Positions 18,674 to 27,777 of a stretch of DNA of 64,000 bases are shown one piece after another. The stretch covers positions 62,001 through 126,000 of the forward strand of contig NZ_JANUCJ010000003.1 of the NCBI RefSeq assembly GCF_024807615.1, in the 5' to 3' direction. Position 1 is the first letter of the stretch. Each line of letters opens with the position of its first letter. A model generated the notes under the pieces. The model saw nothing but the letters and a program-made list of their open reading frames with translations, did not search any database and was not told the DNA's origin. The DNA is from Tsukamurella ocularis (GTDB taxonomy: Bacteria; Actinomycetota; Actinomycetes; Mycobacteriales; Mycobacteriaceae). Both the position numbers and the translations under genes were made by a program.

Positions 18674-18679
18674 TACCGT
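18651..18679 (+). promoter_or_regulatory. Promoter of the Phd-like gene
   Basis: TTGGCG (18651-18656), 17-nt spacer, TACCGT (18674-18679), then 7 nt to the ATG at 18687. The geometry predicts a leaderless message. Confidence 0.6.
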
Positions 18680-18686
18680 CGGGCTT

Positions 18687-18890
18687 ATGACCAAGACTTT
18701 CGCGCACACCACCGACCAGACGGTCGCCCAGCTCCTCAACATCGTCGAGGGTGGAGACGATGTGCTGCTCACGCGCGACGGCAAGCCGCTCGCCGTGCTC
18801 AGCAAGGCGCAGCCCGAGGCCGTCGCCGTGGCGAACATGCAGACCTTCGACATCCCCGAGACCTTCTACGAGAACCTCGGTGGCTGCTGA
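18687..18890 (+). CDS. Phd/YefM-like small protein, orphan antitoxin or repressor
   Basis: 67 residues. The segment QTVAQLLNIVEGGDDVLLTRDGKPLAVLSK matches the Phd/YefM antitoxin N-terminal fold (helix, turn with a Gly pair, then the strand with R-x-GKP-x-AVL). The C-terminal third (FDIPETFYENLGGC) is where such proteins wrap a toxin. However, no toxin gene follows: the stop is 12 nt from the convergent manA end. ATG at 18687 is supported by the promoter spacing; a start 13 codons upstream would lie inside the operator. Phd proteins bind palindromic operators, and one lies right at its own promoter. It is divergent from the Trp/Arg-rich peptide and exporter genes, so it may regulate both. Confidence 0.65.
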   Translation: MTKTFAHTTDQTVAQLLNIVEGGDDVLLTRDGKPLAVLSKAQPEAVAVANMQTFDIPETFYENLGGC

Positions 18891-18902
18891 TCCGACCGTG
18901 AC

Positions 18903-20144
18903 CTAGTGCCCGCCCACCAGGGTGCGGAAGAACTCCGCAACGGGTGAGTGGGCCGTCACCACGACGCCCGGGTCGGTCGCGGCCATCCATAGGCCGCTGC
19001 CCGCCGGGACGTCGATCGACCGGCCCGCGCTGCGCACCGTCACCGTTCCCTCGGTGACGACGAGCAGCTGCGGGCCGCGTGCGTCCAGCTCCACCGACGC
19101 GGCACGCTTGAGTGCAGTCCCGTCGAGCCGCACCCGCGAGACCCGGAACTCCGGCGCGGGCGTCGCGAAGACGACCTCCGGGCCGACCGTCGCCGTGCGG
19201 GGCGCCAGGTCCGACGGTGCGCGGGGCGTGAAGTCCAGCACCCGCAGCAGCTCCGGCACGTCGACGTGCTTGGGCGTGAGGCCGCCGCGCAGCACGTTGT
19301 CGGAGTTCGCCATGACCTCGACGGCCGCGCCGTTCACGTAGGCGTGCAGGTTTCCCGCCGAGAGGTACAGCGCCTGCCCGGGGTCGAGCACGATCCGGTT
19401 GAGCAGCAGCGCCGCAAGCACCCCGGCGTCGTCCGGGTAGCGCTCCCCCAGCGTCAGCGCGAGCTGCGCCTCGCCCTTGAACTGCTCGGCGCCGCTCTCC
19501 AGGTAGCGCACGCAGCCCGCGAGGACCGCGGGCACCAGTACCGCGAGCGCAGGCTGCGGCAGAGTGATCCAGGTGGTGACCAGCGCGCGCAGGCCCTGCG
19601 AGTCCGGTTGCCCGGCGAGCAGGCCGAGGTAGCTGTCCAGCTCCGGCACCGCCAGCGCGCGCAGCAGTTCGACGGTGACCGCCGGGTCGCGGAATCCGGC
19701 CAACGCCTCGAACCGACTGAGGGCGATGACGACCTCCGGCTTGTGCGCGGCATCGCGGTAGTTGCGCTCCGGGGCGTCGAGAGGGATCCCCGCGGCGTTC
19801 TCGCGGGCGAAGCCCTCCTCGGCCTGCTCTCGCGAGGGGTGGGCCTGCAGCGAGAGCGGCTCGTCGGCCGCGAGCACCTTCACCAGGTAGGGCAGGCGAT
19901 CGCCGAACTCGTCGCGGCAGATGCGCCCGAGCTGGCCGTCGAGATCGGCGCCGATCGCGGAGAGCAGGTCGCCGTCGGTCGCGGTGTCGGCGGCGTCGTA
20001 CAGCTTGGCCGGGTCGGCGGGGTGCGCGCCGAACCACAGCTCGGCCTCGGGATGGTTGGACGGCACGTGCCGTCCCTGCATCGTCGCCAGGACCGTGCGC
20101 GAGCCCCAGGCGTACGGCCGGATGACTCCCTCGATCCGCTGCAT
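18903..20144 (-). CDS. manA: Mannose-6-phosphate isomerase, class I
   Basis: 413-residue type I phosphomannose isomerase, a zinc enzyme that interconverts fructose-6-phosphate and mannose-6-phosphate and feeds GDP-mannose and polyprenyl-phosphomannose for glycolipid synthesis. Recognised from PYAWGSRTVL at the N-terminus, PEAELWFGAHP, the metal-binding QAHPSREQAEEGFARE region and AGNLHAYVNG in the cupin fold. The ATG at 20144 overlaps the upstream SIS gene stop as TGATG; a GTG one codon earlier is equally possible. Third in the manB-SIS-manA operon, as Rv3255c. Confidence 0.93.
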   Translation of the reverse strand: MQRIEGVIRPYAWGSRTVLATMQGRHVPSNHPEAELWFGAHPADPAKLYDAADTATDGDLLSAIGADLDGQLGRICRDEFGDRLPYLVKVLAADEPLSLQAHPSREQAEEGFARENAAGIPLDAPERNYRDAAHKPEVVIALSRFEALAGFRDPAVTVELLRALAVPELDSYLGLLAGQPDSQGLRALVTTWITLPQPALAVLVPAVLAGCVRYLESGAEQFKGEAQLALTLGERYPDDAGVLAALLLNRIVLDPGQALYLSAGNLHAYVNGAAVEVMANSDNVLRGGLTPKHVDVPELLRVLDFTPRAPSDLAPRTATVGPEVVFATPAPEFRVSRVRLDGTALKRAASVELDARGPQLLVVTEGTVTVRSAGRSIDVPAGSGLWMAATDPGVVVTAHSPVAEFFRTLVGGH

Positions 20145-21250
20145 CACGCCTCCCCCGTCAGGCGCCGGTAGACCGACGCGAGATCGAACCGTACTGCCAG
20201 CGCCAGGAGATCCAGCGCGTCGGCGCGCGGCCCCGTCGCCTCCGGCGCTCGCTCCGCACCCTCGTCGACGGGGAGCGACTCCACATCGGGCAGGGCGCGC
20301 AGCCGCGCCTCAACCAGGGGCGCGCGCTGCTCCGTGGTCAGGATCAGGACCCGCAGGGGCGTCTGCGCTGCCGGACCGTCGAGGAACGGGTCGTGGAACA
20401 GCGGATCTACTGCGGCACCCGTCTCGAGCGCGCCTCCGGGCGGCGCGGCCGCCAGTTCGGGGGTTGCGAGCTCGACGTCGGCGAGGCCGACCGCGGCGAC
20501 GACCTGGCCGCCGAGCGTGAGGGCCTGCGACGCCGCGTGTTCGGCGACGGCGAGGCCGGGCGCAGTGTCGGCGGTGAGCGCCACCCGCCGGCCCGTCATC
20601 CGGGCGGCGAGGCGCTTCGCGGGATTGGACTCGACGTCGCGGTCCGGCGCGCCGCGCACGGCCTCGTCGTCGAGGGTCTCGGCGAGCGTGTGCAGGAAGC
20701 CCTCACCGGGCGCGTCGCCGCGGTCGGTGCCGGCGAGGCGGCCCAGCACGGCGAGCAGCGCGGCGGCGACGCCGACGAAGCCGAACCGCTCGGGTACGCG
20801 CAGGCGGGGTGAGAGGTCGACCGCGCGGCCCGCGGCCGCCTCGGCGACGGGGCCCTCCATCGGCACGGCGACCACGACGACGGCGCCGCGGCGCGCAGCG
20901 GTGGCGATGGCCCGGGCGAGCACGAGATCGCCCGCGTCGAAGCCGCAAACGACGACCACGTCGAGCGCTCCCACCCAGGGCGGCAGCTCGGTGGAGCGGA
21001 CGAGCGGGACGTCGAACCGGCCTGCTGTGAGGGCCTCGACGAAGCCCGCGGCGGCGGCCGCGGGGCCCGCGCCGCAGACCACGACGACGGCACGCGGCGC
21101 GAGGCCGTCGAGCTGGGCGAGCGCCCCCTCATCAACGGCGGTCGCGACCGCGCGCGCCTGCGCGCCCGCGAGGGCAGCGGCACGCAGGTGGCCGCCCACG
21201 TCGGCCGCGATCAGGCCCGCCGGATCATCGAGATCGGCAATCTCGGTCAC
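20144..21250 (-). CDS. SIS-domain sugar-phosphate isomerase-like protein (Rv3256c-like)
   Basis: 368 residues. A double-SIS-domain architecture like bifunctional phosphoglucose/phosphomannose isomerases is suggested by AVVVVCGAGPAAAAAGFVEAL and DVVVVCGFDAGDLVLARAIA (first sugar-binding half) and a more variable second half. Catalytic residues of known isomerases could not be placed, so activity is uncertain; actinobacterial members always lie between manB and manA. GTG at 21250 is preferred because GGGAGGA is 6 nt upstream; an ATG six codons earlier has none. The stop overlaps manA. Confidence 0.75.
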   Translation of the reverse strand: MTEIADLDDPAGLIAADVGGHLRAAALAGAQARAVATAVDEGALAQLDGLAPRAVVVVCGAGPAAAAAGFVEALTAGRFDVPLVRSTELPPWVGALDVVVVCGFDAGDLVLARAIATAARRGAVVVVAVPMEGPVAEAAAGRAVDLSPRLRVPERFGFVGVAAALLAVLGRLAGTDRGDAPGEGFLHTLAETLDDEAVRGAPDRDVESNPAKRLAARMTGRRVALTADTAPGLAVAEHAASQALTLGGQVVAAVGLADVELATPELAAAPPGGALETGAAVDPLFHDPFLDGPAAQTPLRVLILTTEQRAPLVEARLRALPDVESLPVDEGAERAPEATGPRADALDLLALAVRFDLASVYRRLTGEA

Positions 21251-21318
21251 GGCTTCCTCCCGTCCCATCGGCGTCGCGTCCCGTCGGCACCGTTCCGACC
21301 GCCGGGCACATCGCGCGA

Positions 21319-22689
21319 TCAGGCACGTACGATCGCCAGGATCCGCTCGGTCAGCGCGCGCACCTCGTCCGTGGTCGCCGCCTCGACGTTCAGTCGGAGC
21401 AGCGGCTCGGTGTTGGAAGCGCGCAGGTTGAACCAGGCGCCCGAATCCAACTGTACCGTCACGCCGTCCAGTTCATCGGTGCTCTGGATTTCGTCTGCGA
21501 AAGCATCGAGTACGGCGCGCGTGCGCTCGCCCTGGTCCGCCACCGTCGAGTTGATCTCGCCCGACGCGGCGTACCGGTCGTAGACGCCCATCAGCTCCGA
21601 GAGCGGCTTCGCCTGCTCGCCGAGCGCGGCCAGCACGTGCATCGCCGCCAGCATGCCGGAGTCGGCGCCCCAGAACTCGCGGAAGTAGTAGTGCGCGGAG
21701 TGCTCGCCGCCGAAGACGGCGCCCGTCTCCGCCATCTGCGCCTTGATGAAGGAGTGGCCGACGCGCGTGCGCACGGCGGTGCCGCCGTTCTCGACGATGA
21801 TCTCGGGCACTGCCTTGGACGTGATCAGGTTGTGGATCACGGTGGCGCCCGGGTTCTTCGCGAGCTCACGCTCGGCGACGAGGGCCGTCACGGCCGACGG
21901 CGAGACCGGCTCGCCCTTCTCGTCGACGACGAAGCAGCGGTCGGCGTCGCCGTCGAACGCGAGACCGATGTCGGCGCCCTGCTCGACGACGAACTTCTGC
22001 AGGTCGACGAGGTTCTTCGGGTCGAGCGGGTTGGCCTCGTGGTTCGGGAAGGTGCCGTCCAGCTCGAAGAACAGCGGCCGCACGTCGAGCGCGTCGACGG
22101 GGCCGAGCACCGAGGGCACGGTGAAGCCGCCCATCCCGTTGCCGGCGTCGACGGCCACGCGCAGCGGGCGCGAGCCGGAGAGGTCGACAAGCGTGCGGAG
22201 GTAGTCGCCGTACTCGTCGAGCACGTCCCGCTCGGACACCCGGCCGGGGGCACCGTCGTACGACGGGGCGCCGTCGGCCACCTGCTGGGTGATCTGTCGC
22301 AGCCCCGTCTCCTGCCCCACGGGCTTGGCGCCGGCGCGGCACAGCTTGATGCCGTTGTAGGCGGCGGGGTTGTGCGAGGCGGTGAACATCGCACCCGGGC
22401 AGTCGAGCAGACCGGAGGCGAAGTACAGCTCGTCCGTGGAGGCGAGGCCGATGAGGGTGACGTTCACGCCCTGCGCGGTCACGCCCTCGGCGAAGGCCGC
22501 GGACAGCGACGGCGACGAGTCGCGCATGTCGTGGCCCACGACGGCGTCGGTCGCGCCCTCGCCGCGGATCAGCGAGCCGAAGGCGGCACCCACGTCGCGG
22601 ACGAAGGCCTCGTCGATCTGCTCCCCGACAAGGCCGCGCACGTCGTACGCCTTGATGACAGCCTGCACCGACTCCAGCGCTCGAACCAC
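21319..22689 (-). CDS. manB: Phosphomannomutase/phosphoglucomutase
   Basis: 456-residue alpha-D-phosphohexomutase which converts mannose-6-phosphate to mannose-1-phosphate, with possible action on glucose-phosphate. Four-domain family signature: phosphoserine loop FTASHNPAAYNGIK, metal loop DGDADR, sugar-binding loop GGEHSAHYYFRE and the C-terminal phosphate loop with RASNTEPLLRLNVEA. Length is typical. GTG start with AGGAGG 9 nt upstream. First gene of the manB-SIS-manA unit. Confidence 0.95.
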   Translation of the reverse strand: MVRALESVQAVIKAYDVRGLVGEQIDEAFVRDVGAAFGSLIRGEGATDAVVGHDMRDSSPSLSAAFAEGVTAQGVNVTLIGLASTDELYFASGLLDCPGAMFTASHNPAAYNGIKLCRAGAKPVGQETGLRQITQQVADGAPSYDGAPGRVSERDVLDEYGDYLRTLVDLSGSRPLRVAVDAGNGMGGFTVPSVLGPVDALDVRPLFFELDGTFPNHEANPLDPKNLVDLQKFVVEQGADIGLAFDGDADRCFVVDEKGEPVSPSAVTALVAERELAKNPGATVIHNLITSKAVPEIIVENGGTAVRTRVGHSFIKAQMAETGAVFGGEHSAHYYFREFWGADSGMLAAMHVLAALGEQAKPLSELMGVYDRYAASGEINSTVADQGERTRAVLDAFADEIQSTDELDGVTVQLDSGAWFNLRASNTEPLLRLNVEAATTDEVRALTERILAIVRA

Positions 22690-22816
22690 GCTCGACGACC
22701 TCCTGTGAAACGGCGTGCGGAAACCCGGCGGGCTCCGTGCGGACGCCCCACCCTATCGGCAATCGGGGCGCGGGCCGGCATTCGGCGCGGAGATGCGGAC
22801 GCTTCTCCGGCGACTC

Positions 22817-23296
22817 CTAATCGACGGGGTCGGGCAGCACCCGCAGATGGCCGCGGCGGCCCGGCCGGGCGGCGTGCTTCGGTGCCGCTCCCCCGGGCTG
22901 CGCCGAGGGCGTGACCTGGGGTCCACTTAGACCGTCAAGGACGGGGCGCATCGCACCGATCGGCGGGAGGGAGCGCAGGGGGGCGTCGGCGGGCTCGGGG
23001 GCGCGGCGTCCCTGGTCGCGGGCGGCGCGCTCGTGGACCGTGTCGGCCAGCGCGGTGAGGTCGTCGTCGAGAGCCGCGTTGCCGACTGCACTGTAGGCCG
23101 GGAGGTTACGGAGCATCTCCCAGCCGCGCGGCGCGGTCATGCGGGTGGCATGGAACTCGCAGAGGTCCCAGGAATGAGGCTCGCTCGTGGTTCCGAGCGG
23201 GCCCAGCACCGCGATCGACTGGCGGTAGTCGAACGTCAGCGTCGCCACGGCGAGGTTCCTGCAGCCGGGACGGCAGCACTGACGGACGGAGTTCAC
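22817..23296 (-). CDS. DUF3499 protein (Rv3258c-like)
   Basis: 159 residues. The conserved N-terminal 70-80 residues include CCRPGC near the start and CEFHATRMTAPRGWE later, a likely zinc-binding cluster, and are characteristic of the actinobacterial DUF3499 family; the C-terminal half is variable and Pro/Arg-rich. Function unknown. GTG start is supported by TAACCT 7 nt upstream. Divergent from the metallopeptidase-like gene, as in M. tuberculosis. Confidence 0.85.
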   Translation of the reverse strand: MNSVRQCCRPGCRNLAVATLTFDYRQSIAVLGPLGTTSEPHSWDLCEFHATRMTAPRGWEMLRNLPAYSAVGNAALDDDLTALADTVHERAARDQGRRAPEPADAPLRSLPPIGAMRPVLDGLSGPQVTPSAQPGGAAPKHAARPGRRGHLRVLPDPVD

Positions 23297-23303
23297 AGCA
23301 AGA

Positions 23304-23309
23304 AGGTTA
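23304..23309 (-). promoter_or_regulatory. -10 element of a leaderless DUF3499 transcript
   Basis: TAACCT on the minus strand followed by 7 nt and the GTG start at 23296, with no Shine-Dalgarno sequence. Confidence 0.5.
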
Positions 23310-23397
23310 ACCCGTGGCCCGGGCGGCGCGCTCCCGACACACCGGACGACCGCGCGCGACGGACGACCGCCGCGACTCCACCTAGACTGAGAGCATC

Positions 23398-23898
23398 ATG
23401 AGAAGCAGGAGAGGGACACCCGAGGGGGGCGCGCAGTTGCGGCGCCGGGTGGCGCGCGACCGGCGCGGCCACGGTCTTCGCGGGCCGCTGGTGCCCCGCG
23501 ATCTCCCGGCGCACCGGACGCGCGCGCAGGACTTCGACGAGGTGGTGCTCGACGCCTTCGCGGAGATCGACTCACTGTGGCACGACAAGCTGACCGACCT
23601 GGACATCGCGGTCGACGACGTGCCGGGCATCCTGCCGCACGATCCGGACGCGGTGTCGTGGCCCGCTGAGGTGGAGGCGGACGGCCCGATACCGTTGGCG
23701 CGCATGGTTCCCGTGGGCATCGACCGTCGGGGCAATCGCACCCGGGCACGGCTGATCCTGTTCCGCCGGCCGCTGCAGCGTCGCACGAAGACGGAGGCAG
23801 ACCTACTCGATGAAATCCTCGCGATCCTGGTACACCAGATCAGCGATTACCTCGGCGTGACCGAGGAGACACTGCTCGCCGGCCCGGACGCGCTCTGA
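23398..23898 (+). CDS. Zincin-like metallopeptidase family protein with degenerate active site (Rv3259-like)
   Basis: 166 residues. The fold and length match the small zincin-like family (DUF1025): FDEVVLDAFAEI, DVPG, RLILFRRPLQR, then the helix that normally has HExxHxxG. Here the motif reads HQISDYLG (residues 146-153), so the catalytic Glu and the second zinc His are replaced by Gln and Asp. It is therefore probably not an active protease. It is divergent from DUF3499 and converges on whiB2, the same neighbourhood as Rv3259, which suggests a conserved non-catalytic role. Confidence 0.75.
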   Translation: MRSRRGTPEGGAQLRRRVARDRRGHGLRGPLVPRDLPAHRTRAQDFDEVVLDAFAEIDSLWHDKLTDLDIAVDDVPGILPHDPDAVSWPAEVEADGPIPLARMVPVGIDRRGNRTRARLILFRRPLQRRTKTEADLLDEILAILVHQISDYLGVTEETLLAGPDAL

Positions 23899-23926
23899 AC
23901 GCGGGCGACCACGGCCGGACGAACGG

Positions 23927-24253
23927 TCAGATAATGCCGCGCTTGAGCTTCCGGCGCTCACGCTCGGACAAGCCGCCCCAGATGCCGAACCGCTCATCCT
24001 TCTGGAGGGCGTACTCGAGGCATTCGTTGCGAACCTCGCAGCCCAGGCAGATGCGCTTGGCCTCGCGAGTGGAGCCGCCCTTTTCGGGGAAGAACGCCTC
24101 GGGATCCGTCTGCGAGCACAGTGCGCGGTCCTGCCACTGATCCTCGACGGCCTCGTAGAGTTCCTCGAAACCCGCGGGCACGACACTCAGGTGCGCACGG
24201 CTGGACCCACCGGAGAAGCTTCCGAACGGTTCACGATGAGCGTCGATCGTCAT
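23927..24253 (-). CDS. whiB2: WhiB2 iron-sulfur transcription factor
   Basis: 108-residue Wbl protein. Four cluster-ligand Cys at 46, 69, 72 and 78 (C-x22-C-x2-C-x5-C), the GIWGG turn at 90-94 and the basic C-terminal tail RERRKLKR for DNA contact. WhiB2/WhmD is needed for septation and binds the housekeeping sigma factor. The ATG at 24253 follows GGAGGCGGGCC; it gives the usual length. Gene position next to the metallopeptidase-like gene and fbiA identifies it as WhiB2 rather than another paralogue. Confidence 0.93.
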   Translation of the reverse strand: MTIDAHREPFGSFSGGSSRAHLSVVPAGFEELYEAVEDQWQDRALCSQTDPEAFFPEKGGSTREAKRICLGCEVRNECLEYALQKDERFGIWGGLSERERRKLKRGII

Positions 24254-24351
24254 CGGCCCGCCTCCCTCGTTGCTTTCGTGGTGTTCGATGGATTGCTGTC
24301 TGCATGCCCCGCGCCGGCGAAGAAGTCGCCGCACTGAATGACACGGTTGTG

Positions 24352-24380
24352 ATTACACACGTGCAAAGCCGCCACGTCAA
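24352..24380 (-). promoter_or_regulatory. Consensus-like whiB2 promoter
   Basis: On the minus strand TTGACG (24380-24375), a 17-nt spacer and TGTAAT (24357-24352). This is the best sigma-70-type promoter in the window and predicts a leader of about 90 nt before the whiB2 ATG. Confidence 0.7.
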
Positions 24381-24589
24381 GCTGAACCGGAAAATTAGCT
24401 AATACCACCTGGATGCCCGAATGCGAGCCCTCGACACGTGGTTGAGATGTGATCCGCGTCATATTTCACACGCGCCCGCCGACCCACCACAACAGCGCGT
24501 CGCACAACTGATCATGCCAGGAACGGGGGCGTTCGCGCGACCTCCTCGATCACCTCGACCCGTCCCGAGAGCCTCCGCCCGGCGACCAC

Positions 24590-24595
24590 TACCCT
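24590..24595 (+). promoter_or_regulatory. -10 element of a leaderless fbiA transcript
   Basis: TACCCT, then 7 nt, then the GTG start at 24603. The GGGAGGA in between abuts the GTG and would be correctly spaced only for an internal GTG two codons later. Confidence 0.5.
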
Positions 24596-24602
24596 GGGAG
24601 GA

Positions 24603-25628
24603 GTGAAGGTGACGGTGCTGGTGGGCGGTGTCGGCGGTGCGCGGTTCCTTGAAGGCGCACGCGAGCGCTTCGGAGTGACACCGTTCCCGGAGAAGGACGG
24701 ACCGGCCCCCGACGGCGCCGCCGGAGACTCCGTGACCGCCGTGGTGAACGTGGGCGACGACGCCTGGATGCACGGCGTGCGGATCTGCCCCGACCTCGAC
24801 ACCTGCATGTACACCCTGGGTGGCGGCATCGATACCGAGCGCGGCTGGGGCCACCGCAACGAGACCTGGCACGCCAAGGAGGAGCTCGCGAAGTACGGCG
24901 CCGATCCGGACTGGTTCGGCCTCGGCGACCGCGACCTCGCAACGCACCTCATCCGCACCCAGATGCTCTCCTCCGGATATCCCCTCACCGACGTCACCGC
25001 GGCGCTGTGCAATCGATGGCAGCCGGGCGTACGGCTGCTCCCCGCGACCGACGGGCGGCACGAGACGCACGTCGTGGTCGCCGACCCGGAGTCCACCGAC
25101 GGCGCGAAGAAGGCCATCCACTTCCAGGAGTGGTGGGTGCGGTACCGCGCCGACATCGAGACCTTCGGCTTCGCGCAGGTGGGCGGCGCGGACGGCGGCG
25201 GCTCCGGCAAGGCGCTGGCCTCGCGGGCCGCGATCGCCGCCATCGAGGAGGCGGACGTCGTCTTCCTCGCCCCGTCGAACCCGGTCGTGTCGATCGGCGC
25301 GATCCTGTCCGTCGGCGGGGTCCGCGCCGCACTGCGCTCCACGAAGGCCAGGGTCATCGGCGTCTCCCCCGTGATCGGCGGCGCGCCGCTGCGCGGCATG
25401 GCCGACCGCTGCCTGGACGTACTCGGGATCGAGACCAGCGCCCAGGCCATCGGCGAGCACTTCGGCGCCCGCAGCGGCAACGGCATCCTCGACGGCTGGC
25501 TCGTGTCGGAGGAGGACGCGGGCGTCGCGATCGACGGTCTGCCCGTCGCCGCGGTGCCCCTGCTCATGAGTTCGCCCCAGGCCACCGCAGCGATGATCGA
25601 CGCCGGACTCGAACTGGTGGGCCTGTGA
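24603..25628 (+). CDS. fbiA: 2-phospho-L-lactate/phosphoenolpyruvate transferase FbiA
   Basis: 341-residue CofD/FbiA enzyme which transfers the activated three-carbon phosphoacid to the 5-deazaflavin Fo, giving dehydro-F420-0 or F420-0. Recognised from [17 protein letters not shown] at the N-terminus, [19 protein letters not shown] (metal/nucleotide site), and [15 protein letters not shown] followed by [11 protein letters not shown] 24603 matches the M. tuberculosis N-terminus (MKVTVL). Its stop overlaps fbiB by 4 nt. Confidence 0.97.
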   Translation: MKVTVLVGGVGGARFLEGARERFGVTPFPEKDGPAPDGAAGDSVTAVVNVGDDAWMHGVRICPDLDTCMYTLGGGIDTERGWGHRNETWHAKEELAKYGADPDWFGLGDRDLATHLIRTQMLSSGYPLTDVTAALCNRWQPGVRLLPATDGRHETHVVVADPESTDGAKKAIHFQEWWVRYRADIETFGFAQVGGADGGGSGKALASRAAIAAIEEADVVFLAPSNPVVSIGAILSVGGVRAALRSTKARVIGVSPVIGGAPLRGMADRCLDVLGIETSAQAIGEHFGARSGNGILDGWLVSEEDAGVAIDGLPVAAVPLLMSSPQATAAMIDAGLELVGL

Positions 25629-27034
25629 GCTCCCGACCCGAGCGCGACCACGGCGCCGCCTCGCTCGAGATCCTGCCCGTTCTCGGCGTGCCCGAAGTTG
25701 AGCCGGGCGACGACGTGGCGGCCCTGCTCGCCGTTGCGGCGCCGTGGCTCGCGGACGGCGACGTCGTCGTGATCACCTCGAAGGTCTTCTCCAAGGCCGA
25801 GGGCCGGGTGCTCGACGCACCGTCGGACCCCGAGGAGCGGGACGCCTTCCGGCGCCGCCTGATCGCAGAGGAGTCGGTGCGCGTTCTCGCGACCAAGGGC
25901 CGCACCTGGATCACCGAGAACAGGCTCGGCGTCGTGCAGGCCGCGTCGGGCGTGGACGCCTCGAACGTGGCCTCCGACACCGTCGCCCTGTTGCCCGAGG
26001 ATCCTGACGGCAGCGCGGCCGTCGTGCGCGCCGGACTGCGCGAACGCCTCGGCATCGACGTGGCCGTACTGGTCACCGACACCATGGGGCGGGCCTGGCG
26101 CAACGGCCAGACGGACGCCGCGATCGGCGCCGCCGGCATGGAGGTGCTGCACGGCTACGCGGGCGCCGTCGACGCCTACGGTAACGACCTCGTGGTCACC
26201 GAGATCGCCGTCGCCGACGAGCTGGCCGCCGCCGCGGACCTCGTCAAGGGCAAGCTGGGCGGCGTCCCCGCCGCGGTGGTGCGCGGCTTCGCAGTCCGTG
26301 CGCCCCGGGCGGATTCGCCCCTCGCGACCGCCCGCGGCCTCGTACGCCCGGGCGAGGACGACCTGTTCCACACGGGCGTCGAGCTCGCGCGTCGGCAGGC
26401 GCTGCTCGTGCGGCGGTCCGTCCGGGCCTTCGCCGACGAGCCGGTACCGGCCGAGGACGTGCGCGACGCCGTAGCGGAGGCTCTGACGGCCCCTGCGCCC
26501 CATCACACGCATCCCGTGCGGTTCGTGTGGGTGCGGGACGCGGAGCGCCGCACGGCCCTGCTGGACGCCATGAAGGCGCAGTGGGCGACGGACCTCGACG
26601 GTGACGGGCGCACGCCCGAGTCCGTGGCGAAGCGGGTGCGGCGCGGGCAGCTGCTCTACGACGCCCCCGAGCTGATCCTGCCGTTCATGGTGCCCGACGG
26701 CGCCCACTCCTACCCTGACGGTCGGCGCACTGCCGCCGAGGAGACGATGTTCACCGTGGCCGTGGGCGCCGCCGTGCAATCGCTGCTGGTGGCGCTGGCC
26801 GTGCGGGGGATCGGTAGCTGTTGGGTCGGATCGACGATCTTCGCCGCCGACACCGTGCGCGAGGTGCTGCGACTGCCCGACGACTACCGCCCCGCGGGCG
26901 CGATCGCCGTCGGCTACCCGGCGGATCCGTCCGCGCTGTCCTCGCCCCGGCCGCCGCTCCCGCCGGGCGACATGCTCATCGAGATACCGGCTCCCGCCGG
27001 CGCCGCGGAGCCCGATTCGCCGGAAGAGCGGTAG
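25625..27034 (+). CDS. fbiB: Bifunctional F420:gamma-glutamyl ligase / FMN reductase FbiB
   Basis: 469 residues with two domains. Residues 1-245 are CofE-like and add glutamates to F420-0 ([50 protein letters not shown]). Residues 260-460 are a nitroreductase-fold FMN domain ([12 protein letters not shown] and [12 protein letters not shown]) that reduces dehydro-F420-0. GTG at 25625 overlaps the fbiA stop (GTGA). This fusion is typical of actinobacteria; archaeal CofE lacks the second domain. Confidence 0.97.
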   Translation: MSSRPERDHGAASLEILPVLGVPEVEPGDDVAALLAVAAPWLADGDVVVITSKVFSKAEGRVLDAPSDPEERDAFRRRLIAEESVRVLATKGRTWITENRLGVVQAASGVDASNVASDTVALLPEDPDGSAAVVRAGLRERLGIDVAVLVTDTMGRAWRNGQTDAAIGAAGMEVLHGYAGAVDAYGNDLVVTEIAVADELAAAADLVKGKLGGVPAAVVRGFAVRAPRADSPLATARGLVRPGEDDLFHTGVELARRQALLVRRSVRAFADEPVPAEDVRDAVAEALTAPAPHHTHPVRFVWVRDAERRTALLDAMKAQWATDLDGDGRTPESVAKRVRRGQLLYDAPELILPFMVPDGAHSYPDGRRTAAEETMFTVAVGAAVQSLLVALAVRGIGSCWVGSTIFAADTVREVLRLPDDYRPAGAIAVGYPADPSALSSPRPPLPPGDMLIEIPAPAGAAEPDSPEER

Positions 27035-27038
27035 CCGA

Positions 27039-27596
27039 GTGACTTTCGCCTCCCTACACGCCTCCGCGATCGACGTCCTCGCGCGGTTCGACGCCCGCTC
27101 CGACGGAGACGATGCCCTGCGCCACACGGTGCTCGCCTTCCTCGACGCTCAGCCCAATGCCTGCGCCCGCGCGAACGTGCCCGGCCACATCACGGCGTCG
27201 GTGGTGATCCTCAACGAGGCCCGCACCCACGTGGTGCTCACCCACCACCCGCGGGTGGGCGAGTGGCTGCAGTTGGGCGGGCACTGCGAGGACACCGATT
27301 CGACGGTGGCCGCCGCCGCACTGCGCGAGGGGCACGAGGAGTCCGGCCTCGCCGACCTCGTCCTCGACGCCGATCTCCTGACGCTGCACACCCACCCGAT
27401 CCGCTGCTCGCTCGGCGTCCCGACGCGCCACCTGGACCTGCGCTTCCGAGCCTTCGCCGTAGGCGCCGACACCCCGGAGCTCGCGATCAGCGAGGAATCG
27501 AACGACCTGCGCTGGTGGCCCGTCGACGCCCTTCCTGAGTCCGCGGAGCACACCACCGTCGCCCATCAGGTACGCGCCGCCCTCGCCCGCGACTGA
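27039..27596 (+). CDS. NUDIX hydrolase
   Basis: 185 residues. The Nudix box reads GGHCEDTDSTVAAAALREGHEESGL, containing the REGHEE metal-binding core; the upstream variable position is a Ser/Asp in place of Glu, as in relatives with GGHCEPGDxSL. N-terminal HITASVVILNEARTHVVLTHH is the standard first strand. Substrate unknown (nucleoside diphosphate derivative expected). It starts 5 nt after fbiB and is therefore in the fbiAB operon; a link to nucleotide clean-up around F420 or GTP/GDP is only a guess. No motif is longer here than needed to describe the box. Confidence 0.85.
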   Translation: MTFASLHASAIDVLARFDARSDGDDALRHTVLAFLDAQPNACARANVPGHITASVVILNEARTHVVLTHHPRVGEWLQLGGHCEDTDSTVAAAALREGHEESGLADLVLDADLLTLHTHPIRCSLGVPTRHLDLRFRAFAVGADTPELAISEESNDLRWWPVDALPESAEHTTVAHQVRAALARD

Positions 27597-27777
27597 ACGC
27601 AGCGCACGCCAGGAGGTGCACGCCGGAGCGTCCGTGCGCAGCCGAAACCCATCACCAGCGACTTTTCTGAGAGGTATTGCGTCCGCATCTATCAATCCGT
27701 AGGCTCCGAACAATCCGTCCGGCGCACCGTCGGACCCCGCGGGCCCCGCCCGCCCGACCACGACGAGGTGGCACGAG

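Larger units (their letters stand above)
24254..24602. other. Intergenic region between whiB2 and fbiA
   Basis: 349 nt without a gene, noticeably more AT-rich than the flanks. It holds the whiB2 promoter and a roughly 90-nt whiB2 leader at its left, and the fbiA -10 at its right edge. No other structure was recognised. Confidence 0.7.

Noticed and set aside
18891-18902. Toxin gene paired with the Phd-like protein
   Set aside because: Only 12 nt separate its stop from the end of manA; upstream genes on the other strand encode the peptide and exporter, not a PIN/RelE/Doc-type toxin.
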